Positions 1 to 9,058 of a DNA stretch of 64,000 nt are shown here, piece by piece; the stretch's first letter is position 1; each line of letters opens with the position of its first letter. The stretch is from Nitrosomonas marina (lineage in GTDB: Bacteria > Pseudomonadota > Gammaproteobacteria > Burkholderiales > Nitrosomonadaceae): assembly GCF_900111605.1 (NCBI RefSeq), contig NZ_FOIA01000008.1:1-64000 (forward strand), read 5' to 3'. The notes below the pieces were generated by a model. That model worked only from the letters and a program-made list of their open reading frames with translations, was not told the DNA's origin and did no database searches. The position numbers were made by a program, and so were the translations under genes.

Positions 1-2
1 CT

Positions 3-65
3 AACAGCCGTATCGATGAGTTGTTGCCACTCGCTCCGAAATTTATCGAAGCATTAAAACTATAA
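3..65 (+). pseudogene. 3' end of a CDS, possibly an IS66-type transposase C-terminus
   Basis: An open frame enters from the left edge and ends at a TAA at 63-65. Its last 20 residues contain S-R-I-D-E-L-L-P, which resembles the extreme C-terminus of IS66-family transposases, where a similar (R)IDELLP motif is common. The rest of the gene is outside the window, so neither the family nor its intactness can be settled. No terminal inverted repeat was recognised downstream. It could also be the end of an unrelated gene. Confidence 0.35.
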
Positions 66-290
66 AAATTCTAGACGGACGTAACGGACGCATACAGTTA
101 TTTTTCAAGAAAGGTATTTTGCAAATTTGTATTTAAGTTTGTCTGCTGATTAAAGAAGATAAAGAAGAAATTCAAAAAATATTTGATTCCAATAAAACTA
201 CTTACTGGGACTGTAACTAGGACTAAATTGAGCGAACAATCTTATTAGTTCATATAGCTATCAGTATTGGCATATAACTTATTGATTTAA
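66..290. other. Intergenic stretch without a recognised gene
   Basis: This AT-rich sequence lies between the partial CDS and the tRNA gene. Short A/G-rich runs around 150-190 do not form a convincing coding frame. It may be eroded mobile-element sequence next to the tRNA, but nothing specific was recognised. Confidence 0.3.
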
Positions 291-366
<76 letters not shown>

Positions 367-396
367 TTTTTTGGTGTGCGTTTGAAATAATCCAGT

Positions 397-426
397 ATTA
401 TAGTTGTTAGTGGTGGGGCGGGTAAA
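397..426 (-). promoter_or_regulatory. Candidate sigma70 promoter of tRNA-Thr
   Basis: On the minus strand TTTACC (426-421) is followed after 18 bases by a perfect TATAAT (402-397). The -10 box ends about 30 bases before the tRNA 5' end at 366. A G/C-poor run separates the -10 and the gene. This is a pattern match only. Confidence 0.45.
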
Positions 427-542
427 TAGTTGATTTGCTTTTGTGCAGATTTTGCACGTATCTTCGTGTGTTATAACGTATATACTTACATTTTTTAGCC
501 TCAGAATCAGAATTTTGTTATGTATCTACTCATTCATAGACA

Positions 543-1559
543 ATGGATTTATTAACACAAGGGTTGCTTGGTGCGGGTATGGCACAGTCGGGGGCACGGC
601 GTGATGATGTGCGTCTAGCTGCGGGCGTGGGTTTTTTTGCCGGATTGATTGCTGATGCGGACATCTTGATTCGGTCAGAGAACGATCCTTTGCTGAATAT
701 CGAGTTTCACCGGCATTTCACGCATTCTGTTTTCTTTATTCCGTTTGGCGCGTTAATCGCGACTTTGCTGTTGTGGCCATTTTTACGCAAGCGTTTGCCG
801 TTTGCGCGTATTTATTTGTTTGCGTTTCTGGGGTATTGCCTGAGTGGAGTGCTTGACGCGTTTACCAGCTATGGTACGCATTTGCTGTGGCCGCTTAGTG
901 ATGCGCGTATAGCGCTCAATATGATTTCGGTTATTGATCCGGTGTTTACTTTAATCCTGCTGACTGCGGTTGTGGTCGCTTTCAGGAAATATACCGTTAT
1001 TGCAGCGCGTGTCGGATTGTTGCTGGCTGGGATTTATTTGTCGTTTGGCTGGACGCAGTTGCAGCGTGCAGAAAGCGTTGCTGAGAAACTGGCTGTTGAG
1101 AGAGGACATACGATCGAGCGCCTGCTGGTTAAACCGACTCTGGCAAATCTGGTGTTGTGGCGTTCGATTTATCAGTTCGATGGACAGTTGTATGTCGATG
1201 CGGTGCGCGTTGGACTGTTTTCAGATGTGCGGGTTTATCCTGGAGACTCAATTGAATTGTTTGATTTTTCACGTGATATGCGCGAATTGCCGTTTTCATC
1301 CGTTCTGGCTGGCGACATTGAACGGTTCACGCATTTTTCCGATGGTCTGGTGGCTCTCTGGACTGGGCAGCCAGAGCATGCTGAGGTGTTGATTGATGTG
1401 CGATATTCCAATCTTCCCATGTCGCTGGCGCCGCTCTGGGGTATCGAGATAGACATGGCGCAGCCTGAGCAACACGCCAGATATACGCTGTACCGTGATG
1501 CTTCCGGTGAAACGAGGAAAAAATTCATGTCGTTGCTGATGGGACAGGATCTGGACTGA
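543..1559 (+). CDS. YdjM/DUF457-like inner-membrane metal-dependent hydrolase
   Basis: This 338-residue protein resembles the LexA-binding, inner-membrane-associated putative hydrolase family (YdjM, DUF457). The N-terminal half carries the His/Asp cluster expected for metal binding: D38 and D40, the H56-R-H-F-T-H61-S motif, D105 and H113. Hydrophobic segments lie around residues 25-37, 63-80, 90-104, 126-147 and 153-169. The C-terminal 150 residues are soluble and poorly conserved. The real substrate of this family is unknown. No good ribosome binding site precedes the ATG, but the N-terminal sequence MDLLTQGLLGAG is typical of the family. The gene stands alone and converges with the glutamine amidotransferase gene. 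Confidence 0.8.
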   Translation: MDLLTQGLLGAGMAQSGARRDDVRLAAGVGFFAGLIADADILIRSENDPLLNIEFHRHFTHSVFFIPFGALIATLLLWPFLRKRLPFARIYLFAFLGYCLSGVLDAFTSYGTHLLWPLSDARIALNMISVIDPVFTLILLTAVVVAFRKYTVIAARVGLLLAGIYLSFGWTQLQRAESVAEKLAVERGHTIERLLVKPTLANLVLWRSIYQFDGQLYVDAVRVGLFSDVRVYPGDSIELFDFSRDMRELPFSSVLAGDIERFTHFSDGLVALWTGQPEHAEVLIDVRYSNLPMSLAPLWGIEIDMAQPEQHARYTLYRDASGETRKKFMSLLMGQDLD

Positions 1560-1582
1560 AACCCAGGTCAGTCTGGTACGTG

Positions 1583-2284
1583 CTATTTTAAAGCCGTGAT
1601 CCACTTTGCGTACAGCCGATCGGCAATATTATTGAGCTTTATTACCCGCTCAGTCAGATTTTTTTCCATCTCCGCTGGAGACTGGACAGTCGGCTCATCC
1701 ATTTGAATGATTTCCTGGAAATTGACATCGCTCCAGTCTTTAACCATGCGCTCGGTCATTTCAACGTGGCACTGCATACCCAGGTGAATACCAATGGCAA
1801 AGGCCTGGTTTTCGCAGTGTGGGCTGGAAAGAATACAAGTGGCTCCTTCCGGTAAACTGAAGGTTTCACCATGCCAATGGAAGGTTTCAAATTCTGATAT
1901 GTCATTGAACCATGCACGAGCTACCGGGTTTTGCGCTACCTGGACGTCGCCCCAACCCATTTCTCTGCATACATTCTGTGTAACGATACCGCCAAGGGCC
2001 TTGGCTATTAGCTGACCACCCAGGCAATGTCCCAGAACGGGTATTTCCCGTGCCACTGCCTGCCGAATTATATTCAGTGTTGGCTCAATCCAGGGTAAAT
2101 CATCATTAACGCTCATCGGGCCGCCCATAAAAACCAATCCGCTGTATGGTTCCGCGTTAATCGGCATTTCTTTGCCTGCATCGATTTTGATCAATTCCCA
2201 CGGAATATGATTGTTGTCGAGAAATGTGGCAAAATAGCCGGGCCCTTCTATGGGCAGATATCTGAAAATAGCAACTGGCTTCAT
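1583..2284 (-). CDS. Class I glutamine amidotransferase (GMP synthase-like)
   Basis: A stand-alone GATase1 domain of 233 residues. The nucleophile elbow is G-H-C87-L-G-G-Q, and the catalytic His/Glu pair is H173 and E175 in G-M-Q-C-H-V-E-M, so the triad is complete. The oxyanion-region motif F-M-G-G-P-M lies at about residues 52-57. Proteins of this kind hydrolyse glutamine or gamma-glutamyl compounds; free-standing members include homologues annotated GuaA-like. No synthetase partner is adjacent, so the acceptor is unknown. The gene is transcribed alone, convergent with the upstream hydrolase gene and divergent from the DUF2868 gene. Confidence 0.85.
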   Translation of the reverse strand: MKPVAIFRYLPIEGPGYFATFLDNNHIPWELIKIDAGKEMPINAEPYSGLVFMGGPMSVNDDLPWIEPTLNIIRQAVAREIPVLGHCLGGQLIAKALGGIVTQNVCREMGWGDVQVAQNPVARAWFNDISEFETFHWHGETFSLPEGATCILSSPHCENQAFAIGIHLGMQCHVEMTERMVKDWSDVNFQEIIQMDEPTVQSPAEMEKNLTERVIKLNNIADRLYAKWITALK

Positions 2285-2478
2285 GAAGTGTTCGCTAACT
2301 ATGAGTCTGAAAAATTAGTCCATATGTATGATGGGTACCGTCATCTTATTTTCTTCTGATAATGCCTGTCAATTTTATGCCGGTTTGCTGGTTCCTTGCA
2401 GTTGTATGATCGCTAAAATTTATGGTTGATCAATAGTCATAACCGGTTTTTTTTATTTGCTGTTATTTTTGTTATTCG

Positions 2479-3864
2479 ATGTCAGTCAAAAAAAATTCAT
2501 TCGATGATCTGGTGCGAGTTGAACAGATACGCACCATAGAAGCTGTAAAATCCGAGGAGCTGTCTTACGCTGGCGTGGCGGATATAAGAAACCAATCTAT
2601 GGCGGATTTCAAATATGCCGATTTTACGCAAAGGCTGACCACACGCGCAAACTCTCTGATTCGTGATAACGAACTGGATGATGCAATTACAAAACCGCGT
2701 CAACAATTCAGGCGCGCTGGTCAGATTTGTCTGATCATTGCTGCGATTCTGGGCTGTCTGGCTGCAGCGAATGCTGTCAGTGTGTCGCAAACATTGAATA
2801 TCTACTGGTTGCTTTCGGTACTGCTGGGTTTTCATTTGCTGTCGTTGATTTTGTGGACGACCGGCATTGTATTGAATTTGCAGGGACTGAGCAGTGGTGT
2901 TGCAGCGCAACTGGCTGGCTGGTGGCCTTTCCGAAAAAAAGAAAAGGATACAATGGAATCACTGGCAAGACTTGCCTGGTGGGAGAGCTGCCTGACTGGT
3001 ATTATTGGAAAGTGGCGTGTCAGTGTGCTTACTCATCAATTCTGGCTGACTTATCTGGCTGCAGGACTCGTATTGCTGGTCCTGCTAATGTTGGCCAAAC
3101 AATATAATTTTATCTGGGGAACCACGTTGCTGCCTGAACATAGTCTGCCCCGACTGACGGAATCATTAGGCAAGCCACTGGTCTTGATAGGCTTTGAGAT
3201 ACCTGACAGCCGGCAGATTGCTGCAAGCAGGATGGGAATAGTAGAGCAGGACGCAGAAACACGCGGCGCATGGGCGCGGTTTTTGATTGGCGTGCTGTTG
3301 ATTTACGGTTTGTTTCCTCGTTTAGTGCTGCTTGTTTTATCAGCATTGATGCTGAAGTGGTCTGAACGCCGGTTTAAATTGGATTTGTATCTGCCATATT
3401 ACATCGATTTGCGCCAGCGCCTGATGACGCGTAAAGACAGTTCTAAAATTATCGATGCCGATCCGCTTGCGAATAAGAAACCGGCAGAAGTAAACTATGC
3501 TACGGTTAACAACACAGTACCGGATCAGGCATATGCAGTTGGTATTGAGCTCGACGAAAAAATTGTCTGGCCTGGTTCGGTGGTTTGCCACCTGAATATT
3601 GTTGATCAGCAAACACAAGCGGAAGCGCTTCAACTGGTTAAATCACTGAATGGATCTCTACTCATTGGTGTTGCTGCACATCGTTTGCCAGACCGGGGTA
3701 TTCAGCGTATCGTCAGCGATTTGCTTGCAGCTACCAGATGTAGCCCCTGGCTGGTGCTGTTGAATAAAAATCCGGCTGTACCCGTCGCTCACAGTCGGGA
3801 GCAGGCCTGGTTTCGTCTGGCGCAGGCTTGCGGAATTCCAGCCGAGCAGGTTATTACTCAGTAA
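2479..3864 (+). CDS. DUF2868 membrane protein (partner of the GTPase)
   Basis: This 461-residue protein matches the DUF2868 type found in Beta- and Gammaproteobacteria. It has a soluble N-terminus with basic residues, two adjacent hydrophobic segments (about 82-102 and 108-134), a third at about 188-207 and a fourth at about 268-293, then a C-terminal soluble domain from about residue 350 to the end. The C-terminal part (conserved V-W-P-G and G-V-A-A-H-R-L-P-D-R-G) is cytoplasmic if the topology is simple. The stop codon abuts the start of the next gene, so the two are almost certainly cotranscribed and translationally coupled. Function is unknown; the pairing suggests it anchors or regulates the GTPase at the inner membrane. 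Confidence 0.8.
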   Translation: MSVKKNSFDDLVRVEQIRTIEAVKSEELSYAGVADIRNQSMADFKYADFTQRLTTRANSLIRDNELDDAITKPRQQFRRAGQICLIIAAILGCLAAANAVSVSQTLNIYWLLSVLLGFHLLSLILWTTGIVLNLQGLSSGVAAQLAGWWPFRKKEKDTMESLARLAWWESCLTGIIGKWRVSVLTHQFWLTYLAAGLVLLVLLMLAKQYNFIWGTTLLPEHSLPRLTESLGKPLVLIGFEIPDSRQIAASRMGIVEQDAETRGAWARFLIGVLLIYGLFPRLVLLVLSALMLKWSERRFKLDLYLPYYIDLRQRLMTRKDSSKIIDADPLANKKPAEVNYATVNNTVPDQAYAVGIELDEKIVWPGSVVCHLNIVDQQTQAEALQLVKSLNGSLLIGVAAHRLPDRGIQRIVSDLLAATRCSPWLVLLNKNPAVPVAHSREQAWFRLAQACGIPAEQVITQ

Positions 3865-5280
3865 ATGATCATGGAAAACCTCTCACATCGCCTGTTAAAT
3901 ATTGCTGTCGTCGGGCATACCAATACCGGTAAGACTTCATTAATTCGCACTATGTTGCGTAGCGCTGAATTCGGCGAAATAGAGGATGCCGCCGGAACCA
4001 CACGTCATGTGGAACAGGCCACAATTACGGCGGGTGACTTGCCTGTTCTGAACCTGCATGACACACCTGGACTGGAAGATACACACGCATTGTATGCGCA
4101 TTTGAAAAAAATGAGTGGTAAGTCCAGATTGGTAGCGCCTGTGAATATTCTCGAGGAATTCGTCACGAATATCTCCATGCACGATCCCCTGGAACAGGAA
4201 GCTAAAGTCATTCGTCAGGTTTTACGCAGTGATGTTTTACTCTATGTCATTGATGTGCGTGAGCCTTTTCTGGAAAAATATCGTGTAGAACTGGAGATAC
4301 TTACGCGGTCGTCGAAACCGATCATTCCGGTTTTTAACTTCATTGCTGAGCACAGGCAGGAGCTGAATCACTGGCGAGAACAATTAGCCGTCTACAATAT
4401 CCATACAACACTTGAATTTGATACTGTTGCTTTTACGTTTGAAGCTGAGAAGCGTTTATATCAGAAAATTCAAACGCTGGTCGAAACACAATACGACACG
4501 CTGCAAAAACTGATCGACTATCGTGCCAAGGTCTGGAAACAGCTTTGTCTGTCCGGCGCAAAACGTATTGCGGAATTGATTGTCAGTGTGGCCAGCTATC
4601 GAGAAAGCAAGAATGTCAGGCCTGGCCATATTGCTGAATCGTTGAATGAAGACAAACTGCACGATTACGTCAGGAAAGCTGAACAAAACTGCCTTAAAGA
4701 TTTGCTGTCAATTTTTAATTTTTCGGAGAAAGATGTTGCAATCCAGAAAATTCCGGTTAGTAACGGTCAATGGAAACTGGACATTTTTGCGCCTGGTATC
4801 ATGAAAGCATATGGGCTAGATGTCGGCAGTGCGGCAGCAAAGGGTGCGGCAGCGGGTGCGGGTATTGATCTGATGGTCGGTGGCTTAAGCCTGGGAGCAG
4901 CAAGTGCGCTAGGTGCTCTCGCGGGTGCAGGATGGTCTACTTTCAAGCGTTATGGCGATGAAATTAAAGCGTCAGTGCGGGGTACGCAATGGCTTTGTGT
5001 CGATGAGAACACATTACAGGTGCTCTATCTGCGGCAAAAGCAGTTATTGGAAAAACTGATGCATCGAGGACATGCCGCTTATGACACGATGCAGGTTGAT
5101 ACGCCGGAAAAAATAAAACTGCCTGAAGACTGGTCTAATCTTATCAGTACGCTTCGCCAGAACCCTGCGTGGCATGAAGCTTCAACATCCCGCAATAACA
5201 ATAAACAATATCTGGAAATAGAGTCCAAATTGATTGCGGGTATTTTACACAACGAAACGGAGCCGGCTGCGAAGCGCTGA
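3865..5280 (+). CDS. DUF3482 GTPase, Era/dynamin-like fold
   Basis: A 471-residue GTP-binding protein with an N-terminal G domain. The P-loop is G17-H-T-N-T-G-K-T24 and the G3 motif D66-T-P-G69 follows. A canonical NKxD motif is not evident; V-F-N-F near residue 154 is in the expected place. The middle is helical, and residues of about 325-360 form a glycine/alanine-rich, zipper-like stretch that could enter or cross a membrane. This architecture is described as a GTPase domain plus DUF3482. The ATG directly follows the DUF2868 stop; an alternative ATG is six bases downstream. Its membrane partner is encoded immediately upstream. The biological role is not known. Confidence 0.8.
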   Translation: MIMENLSHRLLNIAVVGHTNTGKTSLIRTMLRSAEFGEIEDAAGTTRHVEQATITAGDLPVLNLHDTPGLEDTHALYAHLKKMSGKSRLVAPVNILEEFVTNISMHDPLEQEAKVIRQVLRSDVLLYVIDVREPFLEKYRVELEILTRSSKPIIPVFNFIAEHRQELNHWREQLAVYNIHTTLEFDTVAFTFEAEKRLYQKIQTLVETQYDTLQKLIDYRAKVWKQLCLSGAKRIAELIVSVASYRESKNVRPGHIAESLNEDKLHDYVRKAEQNCLKDLLSIFNFSEKDVAIQKIPVSNGQWKLDIFAPGIMKAYGLDVGSAAAKGAAAGAGIDLMVGGLSLGAASALGALAGAGWSTFKRYGDEIKASVRGTQWLCVDENTLQVLYLRQKQLLEKLMHRGHAAYDTMQVDTPEKIKLPEDWSNLISTLRQNPAWHEASTSRNNNKQYLEIESKLIAGILHNETEPAAKR

Positions 5281-5474
5281 CGTATTCCGTTTGACTTGAT
5301 CAAGCTCTATTTTCATAGCAGTGAGACGTTCGCTTCCAGTGCGGACAGTATTTCCCATGTCGGTTTATCTCTAAGTTATCGCGGTATCGTGCCGTATATA
5401 CTGCCATCTATTGAAACGAAAATAGTCAGTTATCTCAGCTGATTAATTCGAATCCCCGATATTAAGGAGTAAAT

Positions 5475-6701
5475 ATGGGCGCTGTTACAGCACGTACTGA
5501 TAAAAAAGTCAAAGAAGTCAGTTTTTCCTGGGAAGGGAAGGATAAAACCGGCAAACAGATCAAAGGTGAAATGCGTGCCGCCGGCTCTGTTGTCGTTACG
5601 TCGGCATTGCGCCGTCAGGGTATCAAAGTTACAAAAATCAAGAAAGTCAATGAATCGGGTGGAAAAATTACGGACAAAGATATCACCCTTTTTACCCGGC
5701 AGCTCGCAACCATGATGAAATCCGGTGTGCCATTGCTGCAGGCCTTTGATATCGTTGGCAAGGGACACGATAATCCAGCAATGAGAAAACTGCTTCTGGA
5801 TATTAAAACCGATGTGGAAACCGGAAACAATTTAGCCGATGCGTTTCGAAAATATCCGCTGTATTTTGATAACCTGTTTTGTAACCTTGTTGGCGCTGGC
5901 GAAGCGGCGGGTATTCTCGATACCTTACTCGATCGGCTGGCGACATATAAAGAAAAGATTCAGGCCATCAAAGGAAAAATCAAATCCGCACTTTTTTATC
6001 CCCTTTCGATTATTGTCGTGGCTTTCATCATTACTGCGATCATGATGATTTTTGTAATTCCGTCATTCAAAGATCTGTTTGATAATTTCGGTGCGGATTT
6101 GCCTGGACCAACATTATTTGTTATGACGATTTCAGACTACTTTGTTGAATACTGGTGGGCGATATTCGGTTCAATCGGGGGCAGTATCTATGCCTTTTTT
6201 TATGCCTGGAAACGTTCAGTCGCCATGCAGCGGGTTATTGACCGGTTGATGCTCAGATTGCCCATATTTGGTAATGTTATTCGCAAGGCGACAATTGCCC
6301 GGTGGTCGCGGACGCTGTCAACCATGTTTGCCGCTGGGGTGCCACTTGTTGAATCGCTCGATTCGGTTGCCGGAGCTGCGGGCAATTATGTCTACTATGA
6401 GGCAACCAAGAAAATTCAGGTTGAAGTGAGTATAGGTAACTCCCTGACATCATCTATGGCGGGTACTGAATTATTTCCCCATATGGTATTGCAAATGGTC
6501 GCTATTGGTGAAGAAGCAGGTTCGCTGGATTCCATGTTGAGTAAAATTGCTGATTTTTATGAAGCCGAAGTGGACGATGCTGTGGAAGCGTTATCAAGTC
6601 TGATGGAGCCGATGATTATGGTGGTGCTGGGAACATTGATTGGTGGTATGGTTGTTGCTATGTATCTGCCAATCTTTAAAATGGGTATGGCAGTTGGTTA
6701 A
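5475..6701 (+). CDS. pilC: Type IV pilus inner-membrane platform protein PilC
   Basis: A 408-residue member of the T2SF/PilC family, the inner-membrane platform on which the pilus ATPases act. Two repeated cytoplasmic domains are visible: each starts with F-T/S-R-x-L-x-T-M (TLFTRQLATMMKSGVPLLQ and ARWSRTLSTMFAAGVPLVE) and ends in G-E-x-x-G (GAGEAAG, AIGEEAG). Hydrophobic segments are at about 175-195, 215-240 and 375-400. The ATG is preceded by AAGGAG at 5464-5469. pilD follows after 115 bases and then coaE, the usual order, but pilB, normally just upstream, is absent and the preceding 190 bases contain no remnant of it. Confidence 0.95.
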   Translation: MGAVTARTDKKVKEVSFSWEGKDKTGKQIKGEMRAAGSVVVTSALRRQGIKVTKIKKVNESGGKITDKDITLFTRQLATMMKSGVPLLQAFDIVGKGHDNPAMRKLLLDIKTDVETGNNLADAFRKYPLYFDNLFCNLVGAGEAAGILDTLLDRLATYKEKIQAIKGKIKSALFYPLSIIVVAFIITAIMMIFVIPSFKDLFDNFGADLPGPTLFVMTISDYFVEYWWAIFGSIGGSIYAFFYAWKRSVAMQRVIDRLMLRLPIFGNVIRKATIARWSRTLSTMFAAGVPLVESLDSVAGAAGNYVYYEATKKIQVEVSIGNSLTSSMAGTELFPHMVLQMVAIGEEAGSLDSMLSKIADFYEAEVDDAVEALSSLMEPMIMVVLGTLIGGMVVAMYLPIFKMGMAVG

Positions 6702-6816
6702 GTGCTGAAAACCTGTTGTCCTACAAACTTGTCACCGCTGTGTGGTGCCAGTTTGCGATTAACGGGTAACCTTTTGTGTTTGATAAACTTTCTCGTGCTA
6801 CCTAACATTTTTTTTA

Positions 6817-7677
6817 ATGCCTATGATCGTACAGTTACAGGAGTCCATCTCACTATTGATTACTCTGACCGCCGTTCTTGGTTTGATGGTCGGCAGCTTT
6901 CTCAATGTGGTTATTTACCGTCTGCCCAAGATGATTGAAAGAAGCTGGCAGCAACAATGTGCGGAATTTCGGGGGGAGCAAGTTGAAGCTGCCCCTGCTT
7001 TCAATCTGGCCACCCCTCGTTCGAATTGTCCTCATTGCCAGCATAAGCTTGCATTCTGGGAGAATATACCTGTTATTAGCTATTTATTTTTGCAGGGGCG
7101 CTGTTCCGAGTGCCGTTCGCCGATATCCATGCGTTATCCCATGATTGAAGTATTCACTGGTGTAATCAGCGGTTTTGTCGCTTGGCATTTCGGCTGGGGC
7201 TGGCAGATGGTCGCTGCCCTTTTTTTTGTGTGGTCGCTTATTGCACTGGCTGCAATCGATATTGATACCCACTTGTTGCCGGATAATATTACATTACCGT
7301 TAATGTGGCTGGGTATCCTGGTTAATATGCAAAACGGATTTACTAATCTCCATTCGGCTGTGATAGGTGCAGTTGCAGGGTATTTGTCGTTGTGGATGGT
7401 ATACTGGGTTTTCAAACTGATCACGGGCAAGGAAGGTATGGGGTTTGGTGACTTCAAACTGCTGGCAGCTATCGGTGCATGGCTTGGTTGGAGCATTTTG
7501 CCGCTGGTGATTCTGTTTTCGTCACTTGTTGGGGCTATGGTTGGTGTCGGTTTAATCATAGCGGCAAAGCTTAACAAAGACGTTATGATTCCTTTTGGCC
7601 CATATCTGGCCGGCGGGGCACTCATTGCATTATTCTGGGGACAGGAAATCAATCACGCATATTTTGGTCTATTCTGA
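6817..7677 (+). CDS. pilD: Prepilin peptidase / N-methyltransferase PilD
   Basis: A 286-residue type 4 prepilin leader peptidase, which cleaves the prepilin leader and N-methylates the new N-terminus. It opens with the family motif G-S-F-L-N-V-V-I-Y-R-L-P. A cytoplasmic loop then carries two C-x-x-C pairs (CPHC and CSEC) that bind zinc. The two catalytic aspartates lie in A-I-D-I-D-T-H-L-L-P-D and in G-M-G-F-G-D-F-K. Several transmembrane helices follow. Either ATG at 6817 or ATG at 6823 could be the start. coaE begins six bases downstream, so the pair is cotranscribed. Confidence 0.95.
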   Translation: MPMIVQLQESISLLITLTAVLGLMVGSFLNVVIYRLPKMIERSWQQQCAEFRGEQVEAAPAFNLATPRSNCPHCQHKLAFWENIPVISYLFLQGRCSECRSPISMRYPMIEVFTGVISGFVAWHFGWGWQMVAALFFVWSLIALAAIDIDTHLLPDNITLPLMWLGILVNMQNGFTNLHSAVIGAVAGYLSLWMVYWVFKLITGKEGMGFGDFKLLAAIGAWLGWSILPLVILFSSLVGAMVGVGLIIAAKLNKDVMIPFGPYLAGGALIALFWGQEINHAYFGLF

Positions 7678-7683
7678 TTTTTC

Positions 7684-8280
7684 ATGTTTGTCATAGGTTT
7701 GACTGGTGGCATTGGTAGCGGCAAATCCACAGCAGGTGAAATTTTTGCAGAACTGGGTGTTGATGTCATCGATACTGACCAAATTGCACGTCTGTTGACG
7801 CAATCAGGCGGCGCTGCCATTCCAGCAATATGCGGCTTGTTTGGTGATGCCTATATTACCGAAAGTGGTGCACTTGACCGGCAGAAAATGCGCCAGCTGA
7901 TCTTTTCTGACAGTGCTCATCGACAAAAACTTGAACGGCTGTTGCATCCGCTTATTCTCGATGAAGTCTCTTCTCATGTTCAACGATCCCTCTCGCAATA
8001 CGTGATCGTTGTTGTTCCCTTGTTATTGGAAACTGGGGACTATGATCACCTGATTCAGCGCGTTCTTGTTATTGACTGCGATGAACAATTACAGGTGACT
8101 CGAACCATGGCGCGCAGTCGATTGAGCGCTGCGGACGTCAAGGCTATTATGGCGACGCAGGTTGACCGCCAGTTCCGTCTAACAAAAGCGGATGATATTG
8201 TTCGTAATAACCGGGATTTTGGCCATCTTAGAGCGCAGATTGTCCGGCTTCATCATTTTTATCTTACCCTGGCTGAATAA
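7684..8280 (+). CDS. coaE: Dephospho-CoA kinase
   Basis: A 198-residue P-loop kinase that phosphorylates the 3'-OH of dephospho-CoA in the last step of coenzyme A synthesis. The Walker A motif G8-G-I-G-S-G-K-S-T16 is at the N-terminus, followed by D-T-D-Q-I-A-R (substrate site) and a lid region with R-x-x-x-R (MARSRLSAADVKAIMATQ). Length is normal for the family. It follows pilD by six bases, the standard pilD-coaE arrangement in this class. Confidence 0.95.
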   Translation: MFVIGLTGGIGSGKSTAGEIFAELGVDVIDTDQIARLLTQSGGAAIPAICGLFGDAYITESGALDRQKMRQLIFSDSAHRQKLERLLHPLILDEVSSHVQRSLSQYVIVVVPLLLETGDYDHLIQRVLVIDCDEQLQVTRTMARSRLSAADVKAIMATQVDRQFRLTKADDIVRNNRDFGHLRAQIVRLHHFYLTLAE

Positions 8281-8380
8281 TTCATCATAGAATTTACTTG
8301 ATCTTGGGGTGAAACCTGTAGTACAAGTAGCGCATTAACAAACAGTGACTAGTTGATCGACGTGCGGAGAGCATTTCTCA

Positions 8381-8959
8381 ATGAAGATGAACCTAAATCA
8401 AACTTTAAATTGTCGCGTGCTGCCATTGCGCCCGGAAAGTAGCAATATCCAAAGTCTTTTCAATTTCCAAAGTTTTTTTTCAATCAGCTTATTGATTTTA
8501 ATTGCCGTTTTTTTTTCAGGTTGCACGCAACCCTTGAAGGCCCCGATGCCGAGAACCTCAACGATCAAAGCGCCTTCTCCAATAAATGCGCCTTATAATC
8601 GTTCCTATACTGTAAGAGGCATAACCTATCATCCGATGCGTTCCGCTGTCGGATACAGTGAGCGTGGAATTGCCTCCTGGTATGGATCTGAGTCCGGCAA
8701 CCGTACCGCAATGGGTGTCCGATTTAATCCCCGGGAATTGACTGCAGCACATAAAACGCTGCCGCTGCCAACAAAAGTCCGTGTGACCAATTTGAGAAAC
8801 GGACGATCGGTTGACGTAGTGGTTAATGACCGTGGGCCGTTCAAAAAAAACCGCCTGATTGATTTATCGCATGGCGCGGCAAAGAGAATAGGACTTGATA
8901 AACAGGGACTTGGAAAAGTAAAAGTTGAATACCTGGAGACCCTGGCAAACAATCCCTGA
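8381..8959 (+). CDS. rlpA: RlpA-type septal ring lipoprotein / lytic transglycosylase
   Basis: A 192-residue lipoprotein. A hydrophobic stretch (about residues 33-46) ends in F-F-S-G-C48, a lipobox. The double-psi beta-barrel follows (residues of about 88-185) with the RlpA signatures G-x-A-S-W-Y-G, A-A-H-K-T-L-P and V-V-V-N-D-R-G-P-F. In Pseudomonas RlpA cleaves denuded glycan strands at the septum. No C-terminal SPOR domain is present, so this is a short form. A GGAGAG sits upstream of the chosen ATG. The long region before the hydrophobic stretch (32 residues) is unusual, and a start further downstream is possible, but no closer ATG precedes the lipobox. Confidence 0.88.
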   Translation: MKMNLNQTLNCRVLPLRPESSNIQSLFNFQSFFSISLLILIAVFFSGCTQPLKAPMPRTSTIKAPSPINAPYNRSYTVRGITYHPMRSAVGYSERGIASWYGSESGNRTAMGVRFNPRELTAAHKTLPLPTKVRVTNLRNGRSVDVVVNDRGPFKKNRLIDLSHGAAKRIGLDKQGLGKVKVEYLETLANNP

Positions 8960-9058
8960 CCGCTGTTCTGGGATTGCATTTTTAATTGAGTTGAAATAAT
9001 CATGAAGGCGTAGTTTCAAGGACAGTGCTTACTGCATAACTGTAAGTCGATAACGATT

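Noticed and set aside
6702..6938. A plus-strand frame between pilC and pilD
   Set aside because: It overlaps the real pilD start and has no family resemblance; pilD in the other frame carries all peptidase motifs.
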